Assembly (NCBI GenBank): GCA_026545765.1
Contig: CM048839.1
Coordinates: forward strand, 59,703,677-59,767,676
Source: Plantago major
Lineage: Eukaryota; Streptophyta; Magnoliopsida; Lamiales; Plantaginaceae
Direction: 5' to 3'
Length of the DNA: 64,000 nucleotides
The position numbers and the translations under genes are program-made. How positions within the stretch are numbered: the stretch's first letter is position 1; each line of letters starts with the position of its first letter. Below the pieces are notes generated by a model. It worked only from the letters and a program-made list of their open reading frames with translations, did not search any database and had not been told where the DNA came from. Shown here one piece after another: positions 1-11,767 of this stretch.

Positions 1-1752
1 CTGCACTTGGTGAAAGTGAGAGATACTCTAACTCTGAAAAGGTTAAGACTATCGTGAGAAGCTTGAATCAAAACTGCGAACATACTCAGTATTTTTATTC
101 AACCAAGGAATGCCAAATATCACTCCAGAAAAACTCTTTTCCCACTTAGCTACTGTCAACTATGAAACTACTCAGAGAGAACAAATAATTATTGAGAAAG
201 TTCACAATGTTGCTTTAGTAACACAAGGTACTTTTGAAAAAGAAGGATACCAAAGAAATGACTGAGGAAGATGCTCTTGCTGTAAAGCAAATGAGAAAAT
301 ATGTCAGTAGGGAGATTGAGAAAAGAAAAGCCAAAGAGAAGTTGAAAAAGCATCTAGGCTCAAACTATCACCAGTACAAAAATATGCAGCTGTCAAGCTC
401 ATTTGAAAACAATACTCGACAAGCTTCTAGTACTGAGGAAGCAGAAATCGGAAACGATATATGTTTCTATTGTCAGAAACCTGATCATTTTAAAAGGGAT
501 TGCCCTGTTTTCAATAAGCTAAACACATATGACAAGAAAGATAGAAGAAACTTCAAGAGAGGTCAGAGAGCTATGCTCACTGAAGAAAGGAAAAAGATTC
601 AAATCCAACTGGATGCTCTTGATATAGAGTCAGAATCTGAGGAAGAAGACTCAGATGACTCCAAACTACCTTCTCCAGAATTATGTGGCATTACTCATGA
701 ATTGGTTGACTTTGGTCAAAAGAAAAGGGAATTATGTGGGGTTGCTGAGGAAATCTATCCAGATTGCTCCAACATTGAGCCTTGCCTGACGGCTGACGAG
801 GTAACCAACATCACTCAATTCATTAATTATGAGAGTGATGAGGAAGAAATCAGAAATTTAGAATATCTCGAAAGAGAACTTGATCTCTACAAAAGAGAAT
901 TTCAAATGATCCGAGCTAGAGCCGACATTTTCGAAGAAGAAAAGAATTCTCTTGAAAAGGAAAATTCACAATTACTCAAGATATCTGAGAAAAAGGATGC
1001 TGAAAATGCATTTCTCAAAGCACAGATATCTAAAAGGGAGAAGTTACACAGAAAGGCAATGGATATACTCCAAAAGGAAAATAAAGATCTTCTTTCTGAA
1101 AATGAAGAACTCAAGAAGAAAGAACTATCTTTTCAATCCTATGCCAAAGCTAGTGACACTCTTATTTAAGAGATCCTTCAGAAAAGGGAGGACTTGGGCT
1201 GGACAAACAAACAAATAGCTCTACTACTCTGAATAAGAGTGACGAAAGAATAGCGTTTGTTAGTGCTCAGCAAAACGGTTCTCAAATAACCTACATCATT
1301 GGTCAGAAAGCTAAGGTTGCTGACAAAGGAAAGGCAGTCGCAACCAAACATTTGTGTGAAAAACAAGTCCAAAAGAAAAATGTTAGGAATGTTTCTGTAA
1401 AGAAACATAACACTGAAAAGTGTAATCACCCACAGTGCTATGTCTCTCAGAAAGGAAAAATTGCGGGAGCAGGCAAATTTTTCAACATCACATTTTCTGG
1501 AAAGAAAGACGTTCCAGAGACTAGCAAAGCTGCTGAGAAGAGAGCTCAGATAGCACCAGGTTCTCGAAAGGGCATTGGCTATAAAGCCATCGGGAAACAA
1601 CTCGCTCGTAAGTACAAACAAGAGCAAGAACAATAGATGAAAGCCAGGATTGCACATAGCAATCATCAGAAGTGGAAGAAAGAACAGGTTACGACAACTC
1701 TGAATGCCAGGGCTAGAAGAAATCTGGCAAGGAAAGCTAAGTTTGTTCAAAA
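1..1752 (+). pseudogene. copia gag, 3' part, with CCHC knuckle and coiled coil
   Basis: The frame at 234-1169 carries a CX2CX4HX4C knuckle (CFYCQKPDHFKRDC, about nt 462-504) for RNA binding. A basic stretch, an acidic Ser/Glu run and a long heptad-like coiled coil (about nt 830-1140) follow. The segment before 234 continues a UBN2-type gag in another frame, and basic Lys/Arg-rich pieces continue to about 1752 in shifted frames. The same order is seen in the gag at 62152-64000. At least three frame breaks are present, so no intact Gag can be made. In retrotransposons this protein packages genomic RNA. Confidence 0.85.
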
Positions 1753-1984
1753 GTAGACTCAGGAATCTGACATGTATCAGAAAGCACCACGAGGAGCACC
1801 AAGGAACACACCAAGAAGGAAAATAGCTTTAAATGATAATGACACTAATCGTTTACCAAAAATTCCTCCTTATGTTCCAACAAGACAAAAGAATACCCCA
1901 AGCAAGTTCATTCAGAAATGGATTCCTACAGGGAGATTCTTTAGTCCAGAAGGTTCCATTGTTGGAATGAGAGTCTAACTCCAT

Positions 1985-2718
1985 GTTTCCTGTCTTGTGC
2001 AGAACACTCTGAGGAAGAACCCGAAGTGGCATTTTGATAGTGAATGTGGGAAGCACATGACAGGAGACAAAGAAAATCTGATTAACTACAGAAATTGCGA
2101 TAAAGGACCAATTATTAGATTTGCTGGAGGAGATGAAAATCCAACCATAGGTTTTGGCAATCTGAAGTTTGGAGCTCTTACAATCTCTGAAGTACTACAT
2201 GATTGAAATATAATCTCCTAAGCATGAGTCAATTGGTAGACAAAGGGTACACTGTAAAGATCAAGTCAAAACTATGCAAAGTAATTGACAATGAGTCAAA
2301 GCAGACAGTCTTGGTTGCTAGGCGAAAAGGAAATCTTTATGTTGCTAATTGGGCATCTGCCACAACTGAAGAATGTCTCATGGTGAGTCAATCTGGCCAC
2401 ACTGAAGAAAACTGGATATGGCATAAAAGAATGAGTCACTTGAACTTCAAAACTCTGAACAAGCTAGCCAAGAAAGAATTGGTGGTTGGTTTACCCAAAA
2501 TGGCATATAGAAAAGATGGTATATGCTCAGCTTGCCAAATGGGAAAACAATCCAAAACAACTTTTAAGTCTAAAACTAGAAACTCCAGTGAAAGGCCACT
2601 ACAAATGTTACTTATGGACTTTTTGAATCCTTTGTAACTAGCTATGGAGGAAAGAAGTATGGTCTGGTTGTTGTTGATGATTACTCAAGATTCACTTGGA
2701 TTGTATTTCTCAAACAAA
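1985..2718 (+). pseudogene. copia protease, GAG-pre-integrase and start of integrase
   Basis: The protease core is visible at about 2029-2070 as FDSECGKHMTGD. The usual family motif is D-S-G, so the glycine is replaced by glutamate. The pre-integrase HHCC zinc finger follows (WHKRMSHLNF ... CSACQMGK, about 2416-2545). The integrase core then starts (MDFLNP, then VVDDYSRFTW near 2670) after a frameshift around 2630. The reading stops at 2723, where a younger LTR was inserted, and continues at 9073. Two frame breaks (about 2206 and 2637) make it a pseudogene. Confidence 0.85.
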
Positions 2719-2723
2719 AATCT

Positions 2724-3611
2724 TGAAAATGCAAGTTGCACTTGATTAGTTAATCTTATCTTTCATGATTCAGTTCAATGTTTGTGTTTGTTGTTGTTGT
2801 TTGTGAACTGCAGGATTTCAATGTTGTGCAACATTGCGAAATAGTGCCGATACAATGTTGGAACAACATTACGGACAACAGCAGACAACATAGAAACAAG
2901 CAGACCAATTGGATTGATGACTTGGACTAGAAGCAATCAATTCGAATTTCTGCAGAATAAGGAAAGAGTTTGAGTTGCTTTGGATATAAGGAATGCAATC
3001 TAAAGAGAGAATCTTTCAAGAATATTGTTGAAGAAAGCAAGAAGGAAATATATTGTTGAAGACACTAATATGGGAATTTCCTTCTAGCTGATTATTGAAG
3101 AAAACAAGAACATGGAAAATTGCCTTTGCTGAGATCCTATTGCCTTTCGACTTGGATGGGAGCTGTCGATATCTCAAGTATATATACAAGGATTCAGCCG
3201 AGCAATCATTGAGCCTTTCTTGATGATCAATCGAGATTTTATTAAAAGAGTTTAGGCTTCTTGTTTTCTGCTAGCTTTAGAGTTTGTCTAAGAGTATTCA
3301 TTGTTGGAATAACTCTTTCAAACATCGACCTAGAATAGCTTTTACTGTTGGTTCTTCTAGGGCTAGTTTTGGTTGTTTAATCAATCGTTTGTGATTGTAT
3401 TAAATCTAGTTGATTAGATCTACTTTTCCTGTCAGTAGATATTTTGCCTAAAGTGACGCCAAATATATTTTTCTATATATTGGCTTGGTAATAGAAGTTT
3501 CATTATTATTCATCCGTGCTATCATTAGCGTAGGCGGTGTTGAACAACATTGTTGGCAACATTGTGCATTGGTCTAATTCAAGTACCAATCCGGGATCTT
3601 AAGTTCTAACA
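2724..3611 (+). repeat. 5' LTR of the nested copia element (888 bp)
   Basis: TG...CA ends. A TATA-like stretch (GTATATATAC) lies near 3176-3187. Two imperfect CAATGTTG/CAACATTG palindromes lie at 2819-2836 and 2853-2870, and a third cluster at 3539-3564. Long identical stretches with the 3' LTR are broken by short complex mismatches. Confidence 0.93.
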
Positions 3612-3613
3612 AG

Positions 3614-3626
3614 TGGTATCGAGAGC
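3614..3626 (+). promoter_or_regulatory. Primer binding site, initiator tRNA-Met type
   Basis: TGGTATCGAGAGC begins two bases after the 5' LTR. It closely matches the common plant copia primer site TGGTATCAGAGC, complementary to the 3' end of initiator tRNA-Met. It would prime minus-strand DNA synthesis. Confidence 0.85.
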
Positions 3627-3663
3627 CACACCTAACTCTGGTGTGCGGATTTGGTACTACTAC

Positions 3664-4660
3664 AATGGAAGTTGCAAACTCAAGTGTCTACAAAGCCACC
3701 TATGCTTGATGGATCGAACTACCACTCTTGGAAAATCGGGATGAGGACATACATCAAGTCCATTGAAGGTCGAGCTTGGAGATCATTCTAGAAGGATTTG
3801 TGCAGCCTCTTGAAGGACACGATCTTGATGGAGATATTGTTCCCATACGAAGAACGCTTCACCGCGGTGACTTTCTTTTAAGCTCTTACAATGAAAAAGC
3901 TTTAAATGCCATTTTTGGACATGTTGATGCTCATATGTTTAAAATCATTCAAAATTGCACTACTGCTAAACAAGCTTGGGACTTACTTCAGAATCATTGT
4001 GAAGGTGATAATAGTGTCAAACAAACTAAACTTCGAATGCTTTGGTCAAAATTTGAAAATCTGAGAATGGAAGAAGCTGAAACCATTGATTCTTATTTTG
4101 AAAAGCTTTTGACTTTGTCTAATGATGTTCAACTTCTTGGTGATGCTATTTCCAACAAGCAACTGATTTCTAAAGCCATTCGATCTCTCTCTCCAAAATT
4201 TGACACTAAAGTTACTATTTTGGAAGACACTCACAATCTAGCTACTATGGATTTTCATACCTTGATGAACAATTTGAAAAATTTTGAGATAATTGATAAC
4301 GAAAGAAAAGGTACGAAAATCCTTAGTATGTCCCTTCACTCTAAATCTAAAGCTAAAGTTACTGAGTCTGAAAGAAGTATTGATGATTCTGATGACATGA
4401 CTGAAGAAGCCTACAATGACTTGGTTAGGAAAATTGAGAAACTTAGATTCAGGAAGAATTCTAATAGAGGCTCTTCGAGCAACTCAAAAGGAACTAGAAA
4501 TTTCAAAAAGAAAACTGGTGTGTCAAACTCTAGCCCTAGTCTTAGTAAACTTAGTAAAGTTAGATGTTTTGAATGTCAAGGATGGGGGGCATTATCAGAA
4601 TGAATGTGCTAACACTCTTCGAAAAGAGAAAAAGACTATGCTTGCTTGTCTCAGTGATGT
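3664..4660 (+). pseudogene. copia gag (UBN2 type) of the nested element
   Basis: The start region (LDGSNYHSWKIGMRTY, near 3707) is typical of copia Gag but is out of frame with the nearest ATG. The main frame 3776-4603 has the UBN2-type helical core (AKQAWDLLQNHCEGD, then SYFEKLLTLSNDVQLLG). The CCHC knuckle at about 4567-4610 (CFECQGWG, then HYQNEC) is broken by one extra G in the run at 4583-4588; that could be decay or a sequencing error. An early stop lies near 3795. Gag would package the element RNA. Confidence 0.82.
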
Positions 4661-5972
4661 TTCAGATGACGAACAGGAAGATGATGATCCAGAAGTTCAT
4701 GCCAAAGCCCTATCTGCTGTTCTGAACAATGTTGAGAAACAATGTTGGTCCAACATTGATAGTCCAACATTGACAAAAGAAGTCTTTTTCGACTATGATG
4801 ATTCTCAAAACCGTGAAACACTTTTCTGGACTAACCCTGAGGAATCAGTTTCTACTAATGTTTTGTGTCTACATGGTTCAGTTGATCTATCTGCAGATTA
4901 TCCTTGGAAGAAGAAATTGATGAATGAAAACAATGTTGAGTCAACATTGACATCAACATTGTCTGTTTTCGAAACTGTCTCTTCTGATGTCTCTGTCCAG
5001 AAAGGCACTGTACCCAAGAATAAACAGGTTGTTGCAGGTACTGAACAGGTTACAGACACTACTCCTGAGAAAACTGATACTGAACCTGAAAAGGTGTCTA
5101 AACCAAGAACTCCAGCTGGTGTACAAGGAGAAATTGTCAATGCTGACAGCAATGATGACACAACATTGAGCTCAACATTACAGGCAGAAATTCCATCTGA
5201 CGGTACCCATGAGATGAGCATGATAGGCGAACCCAGCACTCCTATGGCTAATGGTCTTATGCTCAGCAGAATCGATGTTGGAGATGATGTTGACCCAACA
5301 TTGTACAGAATAATGACTCACAACCTTCTATATCTATCAACCAGCATACCTGACATCATGTTTTATGTGTGTGTTTGTGCCAGGTATCAGTCTAACCCTA
5401 AAATCCCACACCTGATTGTTCTTAAAAGATTTTTCATATATATATCGAGAACTGTTAATCTTAGATTATGGTATGCATGTGATACAAACACTAATCTAGT
5501 GGGATTTAGTGATTCTGATTGGGCTGGTGATCTAGATGATAGAAAATACACTAGTGGAGGTTGCTTTTATCTTGATTCTAATTTAATGTCATGGTATTAC
5601 AAGAAACAGAACAATGTGTCACTCTCATATGTTGAATCTGAACATGTAACATCTGGGAGTTGTGTTACTCAATTGATATGGATGAAAAATATGCTGCATG
5701 ACTTTGGTCGACAATGTGATACCTTGTTGATGTTCTGTGATGACCTTAGTGCCATAAATAATTTTAAGAAGCCTGTTTTGCCCTCACGCATGAAACACAT
5801 AGACATTAGGCATAATTTTCTTAAGGATATGGTCAATCTGCAAGTAATAGTCATACAACACTTAGATACAACCAATCAACTTGCAGATATTTTTACCAAA
5901 CCTTTAGATTGTGAGAGATTCTTGATCTTAGGAGATCTCTTGATTTGTGCTCTTTGTGATATTCGATGTTGA
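4607..5972 (+). pseudogene. Acidic linker fused to RT thumb and RNase H of copia pol
   Basis: Downstream of the gag knuckle the frame runs through an acidic, Thr/Ser-rich linker (about 4620-5260). It then enters the end of RT (LLYLSTSIPDIMF, near 5325) and RNase H: SDSDWAGD (acid pair, near 5510), YVESEHV (Glu, near 5630), FCDDLSAI (Asp, near 5735), HIDIRHNF and LADIFTKPL (near 5890). Protease, integrase and RT fingers/palm are missing, so a large internal deletion joined gag to RNase H. The linker contains copies of the CAATGTTG/CAACATTG palindrome that also occurs in the noncoding parts. The frame itself is open, so a Gag-linker/RNase H protein would be possible if the gag frameshift were only a sequencing error. 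Confidence 0.75.
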
Positions 5973-8183
5973 AACCAGTGTTGACTCCACATCACAATCA
6001 ACACTGGCTGCAGAAAAGTGATGTGTTTTTTGTTGCCTTTTGATTTTTTTTATTTTTTTGTGTGTGTCTATGTGCTTTACGTTGTACATCTTTGGTCTAT
6101 GGTTGCTCCTACTTTGTAGCTTACATTGGTGATGCTTAGGGGTTGAAAGGCTATTTGAAATCAAGGTTGAAAGGGATCGAGTCTCTTGTGTGTTTGCTTT
6201 ATAAAACCCACTTTTCTTTTTTGGCTATTTTACTCGTACCTTGACTCACACTTGATGTTGCCTCATCCTTTATGCTTAATCGATGAATTATGATAAAAGG
6301 GCTCAAGTGTTTCCGTCGAGGATCATGTTGGCGTGTTTCAAATACTATCCAGGATATCGACGTGGCTAATGTGTCATATGTGAGGGTTGATGACTGCAGA
6401 GAAACCGACACGCAAAAGTGCCGATTCTCGTAATCTTCTTTGGTTCACTTTCTGAGTACCAAATTACCAAATGTGGTCAATTGAGTGATTTTATGCCATG
6501 AGACGTGTGTTTGCCTAACTCCGCATAGGCTTCGCCTTTGGAGCGGATTCATACGTGTTCCAATTATTTGACATGGTTCACGGTCTCATGGTCACCCCCA
6601 CTCAAACTTATGCTAATTGTTCAATTTACTTTTTGAGGCAATGTTGAGTGTGTTTCTTTGGTATTCCTTTCTCTCACTGTCTTTGCCTGCAGCATCAGTG
6701 GTGTTAATCGAATCTGCACATCTTGAGACTTGGTTTCCTGGCTGACTTACATTAAGAGTGGTCTGATTTCCCGATGTTGTCATCGATGTTGAGTCAACAT
6801 TCAGGTCAACATTGACTATGCTTGAAGTACTATTTGCTCTTTTTATATGTGCGTCTCTTTCTGACCTTTCTGTGTGTTTTTGGGTTTGAGGGGGAGTAGG
6901 TCTGAGATGTTTCAGGTCTAAGGTGTTTCTTTGGGGTTTGGGGTTTTTGCTTTCCTGTTCTTGCATTTCAAGTCATTATTTAAGATCAAGATTTTTGGTC
7001 AACCTGCCTAGGGTTTATCTGTTTATCTGATTACTATGACTTGACGGATAACTGTTTTACTTGTAACTTTAATCTTTTATTAACCGTTATGCACAGTTTC
7101 TGTAGCATTGATATATATTTGCAGGATCGTTTAAGGCAAACCCAACAACACCCATCATGACCATCCATTCTTATCCTAACACTGCTCTCCAGCTAATCCA
7201 ACCTCTATTCCTGATTACTGCCCTCCAGCCGATCCAAACTTTTTTCCTGCTTTTGCTATCACCTTGGCTGCCAGTGTTGAACTCAATGTTTTCAACATCA
7301 TTCTCCAACATTGCACAGCTCTTATTGCAGGTCCTATAGTCCACAACTCAGTATTGCACTCATTGCATGTCTTCTTGTCTCCTTCTGTGAACTTGGTTGA
7401 ATAATCTGAGAGATATCTTTCTTCTCAAAAAGGGGGAGAAGAGAAGAGATTGAACAAAAAGCAAACATACTTTATTTTGTTATATTGCTCTCGTCTAATG
7501 TTGAGGGGGAGTTCTGTAGTTTCATGCCTGTTATATTTGTTTGTTTCTAACAAGTTTGTTCAGGTGTGTTTTTGTGAAGAAAGACAAAGGGGGAGATTGA
7601 ATAGTGCAGTGTTGACTGCAATGTTGTGTCAACATTGAAGACGACTTTGTTTACTGCACTTATACTGCAATTCTACGCAAGTTTGTCTTTATTCACTAAC
7701 TACTGAGTGCAGGAATTGTCAAAAGAAGTATGATATGATGCCCATGATGAGTTCAAAGGAGATGAGTAGACAAAGACATAAGAGGGAATTTGAAAGTGCA
7801 TATTTACAAGAATGTTGAGTTACGTGTTGACTCAACATTGTCCATCAGCATTGATCGATTGCACTTTATCTTTCAGTTCCCAACAAAGGATTCCTCTTGA
7901 CTTGTTTAAATCCTACTTGTTCGATTTGACTAACAAACTGGTTTTAGGTTGTGTGAAGAAAGATCAGAATTAAGGGGGAGATTGAAAGTGCGATTTAGTG
8001 CACTTTGTTTAGTAATTCAACCTTTCTTCGTAACATAACCGGTTCAATGTTTGTAGTTGTTTTTCTATGAATATTTTGTAGGATATATCAAGTTGGGCTC
8101 AAACATGCTTATTGGATCAAAAGGAATCAATGAGCCCAAAGGAATGCTATTGCTTGATGAAAGACTGAGATTAAGGGGGAGAT
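5973..8183 (+). other. Long 3' noncoding region with repeated purine tracts and palindromes
   Basis: No convincing ORF. It holds G-rich purine tracts at about 6889-6896, 7426-7440, 7502-7511, 7586-7597, 7971-7983 and 8171-8183. The sequence after some of these (7983, 8183) resembles the LTR start. Copies of the CAATGTTG/CAACATTG motif lie at 6784-6814, 7273-7315, 7609-7637 and 7811-7854. A block at 6330-6435 resembles parts of the gypsy 3' noncoding regions at 27384-27440 and 50019-50200. Confidence 0.75.
8171..8183 (+). promoter_or_regulatory. Polypurine tract
   Basis: TTAAGGGGGAGAT directly abuts the 3' LTR, the position expected for the RNase H-resistant primer of plus-strand synthesis. 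Confidence 0.85.
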
Positions 8184-9067
8184 TGAAAATGCAAGTTGCA
8201 CTTGATTAGTTAATCTTATCTTTCATGATTCGATTCAATGTTTGTGTTTGTTGTTGTTGTTTGTGAGCTGCGAGATTTCAATGTTGTGCAACATTGCGAA
8301 ATAGTGCCGATACAATGTTGGAACAACATTACGGACAACAATGACAACATAGAAACAAGCGTGCCAATTGGATTGATGACTTGGGTGGAAGCAATCAATT
8401 CAATTTCTGGGAATAAGGAAAGAGTTTGAGTTGCTTTGGACATAAGGAATGCAATCTAAAGAGAGAATCTTTCAAGAATATTGTTGAAGAAAGCAAGAAG
8501 GAAATATATTGTTGAAGACACTAATATGGGAATTTCCTTCTAGCTGATTATTGAAGAAAACAAGAACATGGAAAATTACCTTTGCTGAGATCCTATTGCC
8601 TTTCGACTTGGATGGGAGCTGTCGATATCTCAAGTATATATACAAGGATTGACGACAATCATTGAGCCTTTCTTGATGATCAATCGAGATTTTATTAAAA
8701 GAGTTTAGGCTTCTTGTTTTCTGCTAGCTTTAGAGTTTGTCTAAGAGTATTCATTGTTGGAATAACTCTTTCAAACATCGACCTAGAATAGCTTTTACTG
8801 TTGGTTCTTCTAGGGCTAGTTTTGGTTGTTTAATCAATCGTTTGTGATTGTATTAAACCTAGTTGATTAGATCTACTTTTCCTGTCAGTAGATATTTTGC
8901 CTAAGGCGCTGCCAATATATTTTTCTATATATTGACTTGGTAATAGAAGTTTCATTATTATTCATCCGCTGCTATCTGTTAACTGTAGACAGTGTTGAAC
9001 AACATTGTTGGCAACATTGTCTGTTGGTCTAATTCCAAGTACCAATCCGGGATCTTAAGTTCTAACA
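8184..9067 (+). repeat. 3' LTR of the nested copia element (884 bp)
   Basis: Same boundaries and internal motifs as the 5' LTR. The TATA-like stretch lies at about 8633-8644 and the palindromes near 8279-8330 and 8994-9020. It is followed by the second AATCT target duplication at 9068-9072. Confidence 0.93.
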
Positions 9068-9696
9068 AATCTGATGCAAGGGTTGAAATACCCAACTTAC
9101 TGAATAAGCTTGAAGTCATGAAAAATGACAAGGTATCTGTAATCAGAACAGACCATGGTACTGAGTTTGTGAACGAGTACATAAAAGATTTTTGTACCTG
9201 CAAAGTTATACAACATCAACTATCTTCAGTAAGGACACCACAACAAAATGGTGTTGCTGAAAGGAAGAATAGGACCCTAAAAGAAGCAGCAAGAACAATG
9301 CTTGTTGACACTGAAATAAGTTAAATCTATTGGGTTGAAGATGTTAACACAGCCTGCTACACTCAAAATAGATGTTTGATTAACAAACACCATGACAAAA
9401 CTCCTTATGAACTTTTGATTGGTAGAACCCCTAGTATCAAACATCTAAGGGTGTTTGGTTGCAGATGTTTTGTTCTTAACAATGGAAAAGAATACTTGAG
9501 AACATTTCAACCAAAAGTAGATGAAGGAGTATTTCATGGTTATTCTCTGAATAGCAAAGCCAACAGAATCTACAACAAAAGAACGCAAAATATTGAAGAA
9601 TTTGTTCATGTAGTTTTCTACGAAGGAAACAAGAAAGTACCCTTGAATGAAGAACTCTCAGATAGGTTCAAAGAACTAATGATTAAAGATTCTTAA
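9068..9696 (+). pseudogene. copia integrase core, second part, of the outer element
   Basis: The integrase interrupted at 2723 resumes here. Visible are IRTDHGTEFVNEY (second catalytic Asp, near 9145), NGVAERKNRTLKEAARTML (catalytic Glu, near 9250), TPYELLIGRTPSIKHLRVFGC, and the C-terminal GYSLNSKANRIYNKRT block. A stop at 9322-9324 splits the core and another stop lies at 9694. The C-terminal block is of the type common in Sirevirus-like copia elements. Confidence 0.85.
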
Positions 9697-9699
9697 GAA

Positions 9700-11696
9700 G
9701 AATCCTCAAAAGGAAACGATTATGTCATTCACTTAGAGGATGAATCTGACGATGAAAAGCAACCATTGCTTAGTAACAACAAAATGACTCTAAGACATGA
9801 TGAAAAATTTCCTATGAGAATTCCAGAAATGGAACAGGTTACTGAGAACCTTCATCATGAAGAGATTTCGGAGAATGAGATTGCTGAAAATCAAATTCTA
9901 GATATCTCTAACATTGAAAAAGTGTCAGATATCCATGGCATTTCCCATGTGCCAGATATCTCAGATACTGCACAATTATTCTATCAAGATCATATTGATT
10001 CACATTCAGATCAAAATGATATTGATCCTACAAGTTCAAAACCCATTATGAAATGGATAAGAAATTATCCTGCCAAGGATGTGATTGGTCCTTTAGACCA
10101 AGGAGTTAGAACTAGGAGAGCAATTGTTGACTCTATTTATGGATGTTTCATCTCAAACATTGAACCTAAAACTATAGAAGAAGCATTGAAGGATCAAGAT
10201 TGGATCTCTGCAATGCAAGAAGAGTTGGATCAATTTGAGAGAAACAATGTCTGGAAACTGGTTCCATTTATTGACGGAATATCTGTAATTGGAACCAAGT
10301 GGATTTTCAGAAATAAAATGAATGAGTCTGGTGAAATAACCAGAAACAAAGCAAGGTTGGCTGCCAAGGGATTCACCTAGACTGAAGGACTAGATTTTGA
10401 TGAGTCATATGCTCCAGTTGCAAGAATGGATGCAATTAGACTATTTCTAGCCTTTGCAGCTCATAATGACTTTAAAGTTTATCAAATGGATGTCAAAAGT
10501 GCATTCCTAAAGGTGAACTTGCTAAGGAAGTCTATGTTGAACAACCACCAGGCTTTGAGGTTTTCACAGAAAGTGGAATGGTTTATAAGCTTCAGAAAGC
10601 TCTGTATGGACTAAAACAGGCTCCGAGAGCATGGTATGATACTTTAGCCAAATACTTGCTGGAAAGTGGCTTCAAGAAAGGAGATGTTGATAAAACACTC
10701 TTTACTTTGAACCATGAAGGGAAACTACTTTTAGTTCAAGTATATGTTGATGACATTATATTTGGATCTAAAGACAAGCAACATTGTGAAGACTTTGCTG
10801 AGCTCATGAAAAGTAAATTTGAGATGAGCATGATGGGAGAATTAAACTACTTCCTAGAATTGCAAGTCAAGAAACTTAATGATAGAATATTCATTAGTCA
10901 AACAAAGTATGCAAAGGGTATTCTCAACAAGTTTAATCTAAAGCCTTCTGAAAAGAATGCTAAGATACCTATGAGCATTGGAACCAAAATGACCTATATT
11001 GAATCTGACAAGAGTGTTGAAGAACACAAGTATAGAAAATTGATTGGGTCTCTACTGTACCTCACTGCAAGTAGACCTGATATTCAATATGCAGTTGGAG
11101 TGTGTGCTAGATTTCAGACAAATCCAATGCAATCACACTACAACATTGCTATGAAAATATTAAGGTATGTAAATTGTACTGTAGAAGTTGGATTGTGGTA
11201 TCCAAAAGACAGTGGATTGAGTTTAGTTGGCTATTCTGATGATGACTATGCTGGATCATTGCTTGATAGAAAAAGCACCTCAGGAACTTGTCAATTTCTT
11301 GGTGCCAGATTAATATCATGGTTCAGCAAGAAACAAAACTCAATTGCCACATCCACCACAGAGGCTGAATATATTGCTGCTAGGTGTTGTGCTTCACAGA
11401 TATTGTGGATACAACAACAACTCAAAGACTATGAGATCAACGAAGAGAAAACTCCTATTTTCTGTGACAACACAAGTGCTATTGCCATAACACAGAATCC
11501 TATGTTTCATGCAAGAACAAAGCACATTGATGTTAGGCACCACTTCATTAGAGACCATGTTGAAAAAGGCAATATAGAGATACTCAAGATTGGTACTGAA
11601 GACCAACTTGCAGATATCTTTACAAAGCCTTTGCAAGAAAGCAGGCTCTTAACCTTGAGACATAGTCTTGGGTTAATGGAACTACCAAGGAGCTAA
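9700..11696 (+). pseudogene. copia reverse transcriptase and RNase H of the outer element
   Basis: A variable acidic linker (9766-10080) leads to RT: WISAMQEELDQFERNNVWKL, GTKWIFRNK, then DESYAPVARMDAIR. The catalytic box YVDDIIFGS lies near 10745. RNase H has GYSDDDYAG, STTEAEYIA, FCDNTSAI and HIDVRHHFI, ending LADIFTKPL. A stop at 10378-10380 and a frameshift near 10510 break it; the catalytic residues themselves look preserved. The final 372-codon frame (10578-11696) is the best preserved part of this element. Confidence 0.88.
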
Positions 11697-11767
11697 AAAA
11701 ACTTCGAGGTTACACCCATCCATCGATATATTATGTAAAGAAACCCGACCAGATTCATTCAGTCGTA

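Larger units (their letters stand above)
2724..9067 (+). mobile_element. Nested non-autonomous Ty1/copia element with two LTRs
   Basis: Two near-identical LTRs (2724-3611 and 8184-9067) begin TGAAAATGC and end TAACA. They are flanked by an exact 5-bp target duplication, AATCT (2719-2723 and 9068-9072). Inside are a tRNA-iMet-type primer binding site, a gag, an RT-thumb/RNase H remnant and a purine tract abutting the 3' LTR. Protease, integrase and the RT catalytic core are absent, so it must have moved with proteins from another element. The 6.3-kb insertion splits the integrase of the outer element. Repeated G-rich purine tracts before the 3' LTR suggest the Sirevirus lineage (inference). 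Confidence 0.93.
1..11700 (+). mobile_element. Outer Ty1/copia retrotransposon remnant (Sirevirus-like), interrupted
   Basis: Gag, protease, integrase, reverse transcriptase and RNase H remains lie in copia order (integrase before RT) on the plus strand. They run from the window edge to 2723 and resume at 9073 after a younger copia insertion. The 5' LTR lies outside the window. No 3' LTR or polypurine tract follows the RNase H stop at 11696; AT-rich tandem repeats start about 70 bp later, so the 3' end is truncated. The gag is the same family as the one at 62152-64000: position 1 matches about 62698. The Sirevirus-like assignment rests on the long gag with CCHC knuckle and the post-integrase region, and is an inference. 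Several stops and frameshifts show it is dead. Confidence 0.9.

Noticed and set aside
1178-1750. 190-codon minus-strand frame opposite the outer gag
   Set aside because: Shadow of Lys/Glu-rich gag coding; no family resemblance.
4898-5239. Minus-strand frame of 113 codons in the copia linker
   Set aside because: Mirror of the repetitive Thr/Ser-rich linker with the palindromic motif; no independent support.
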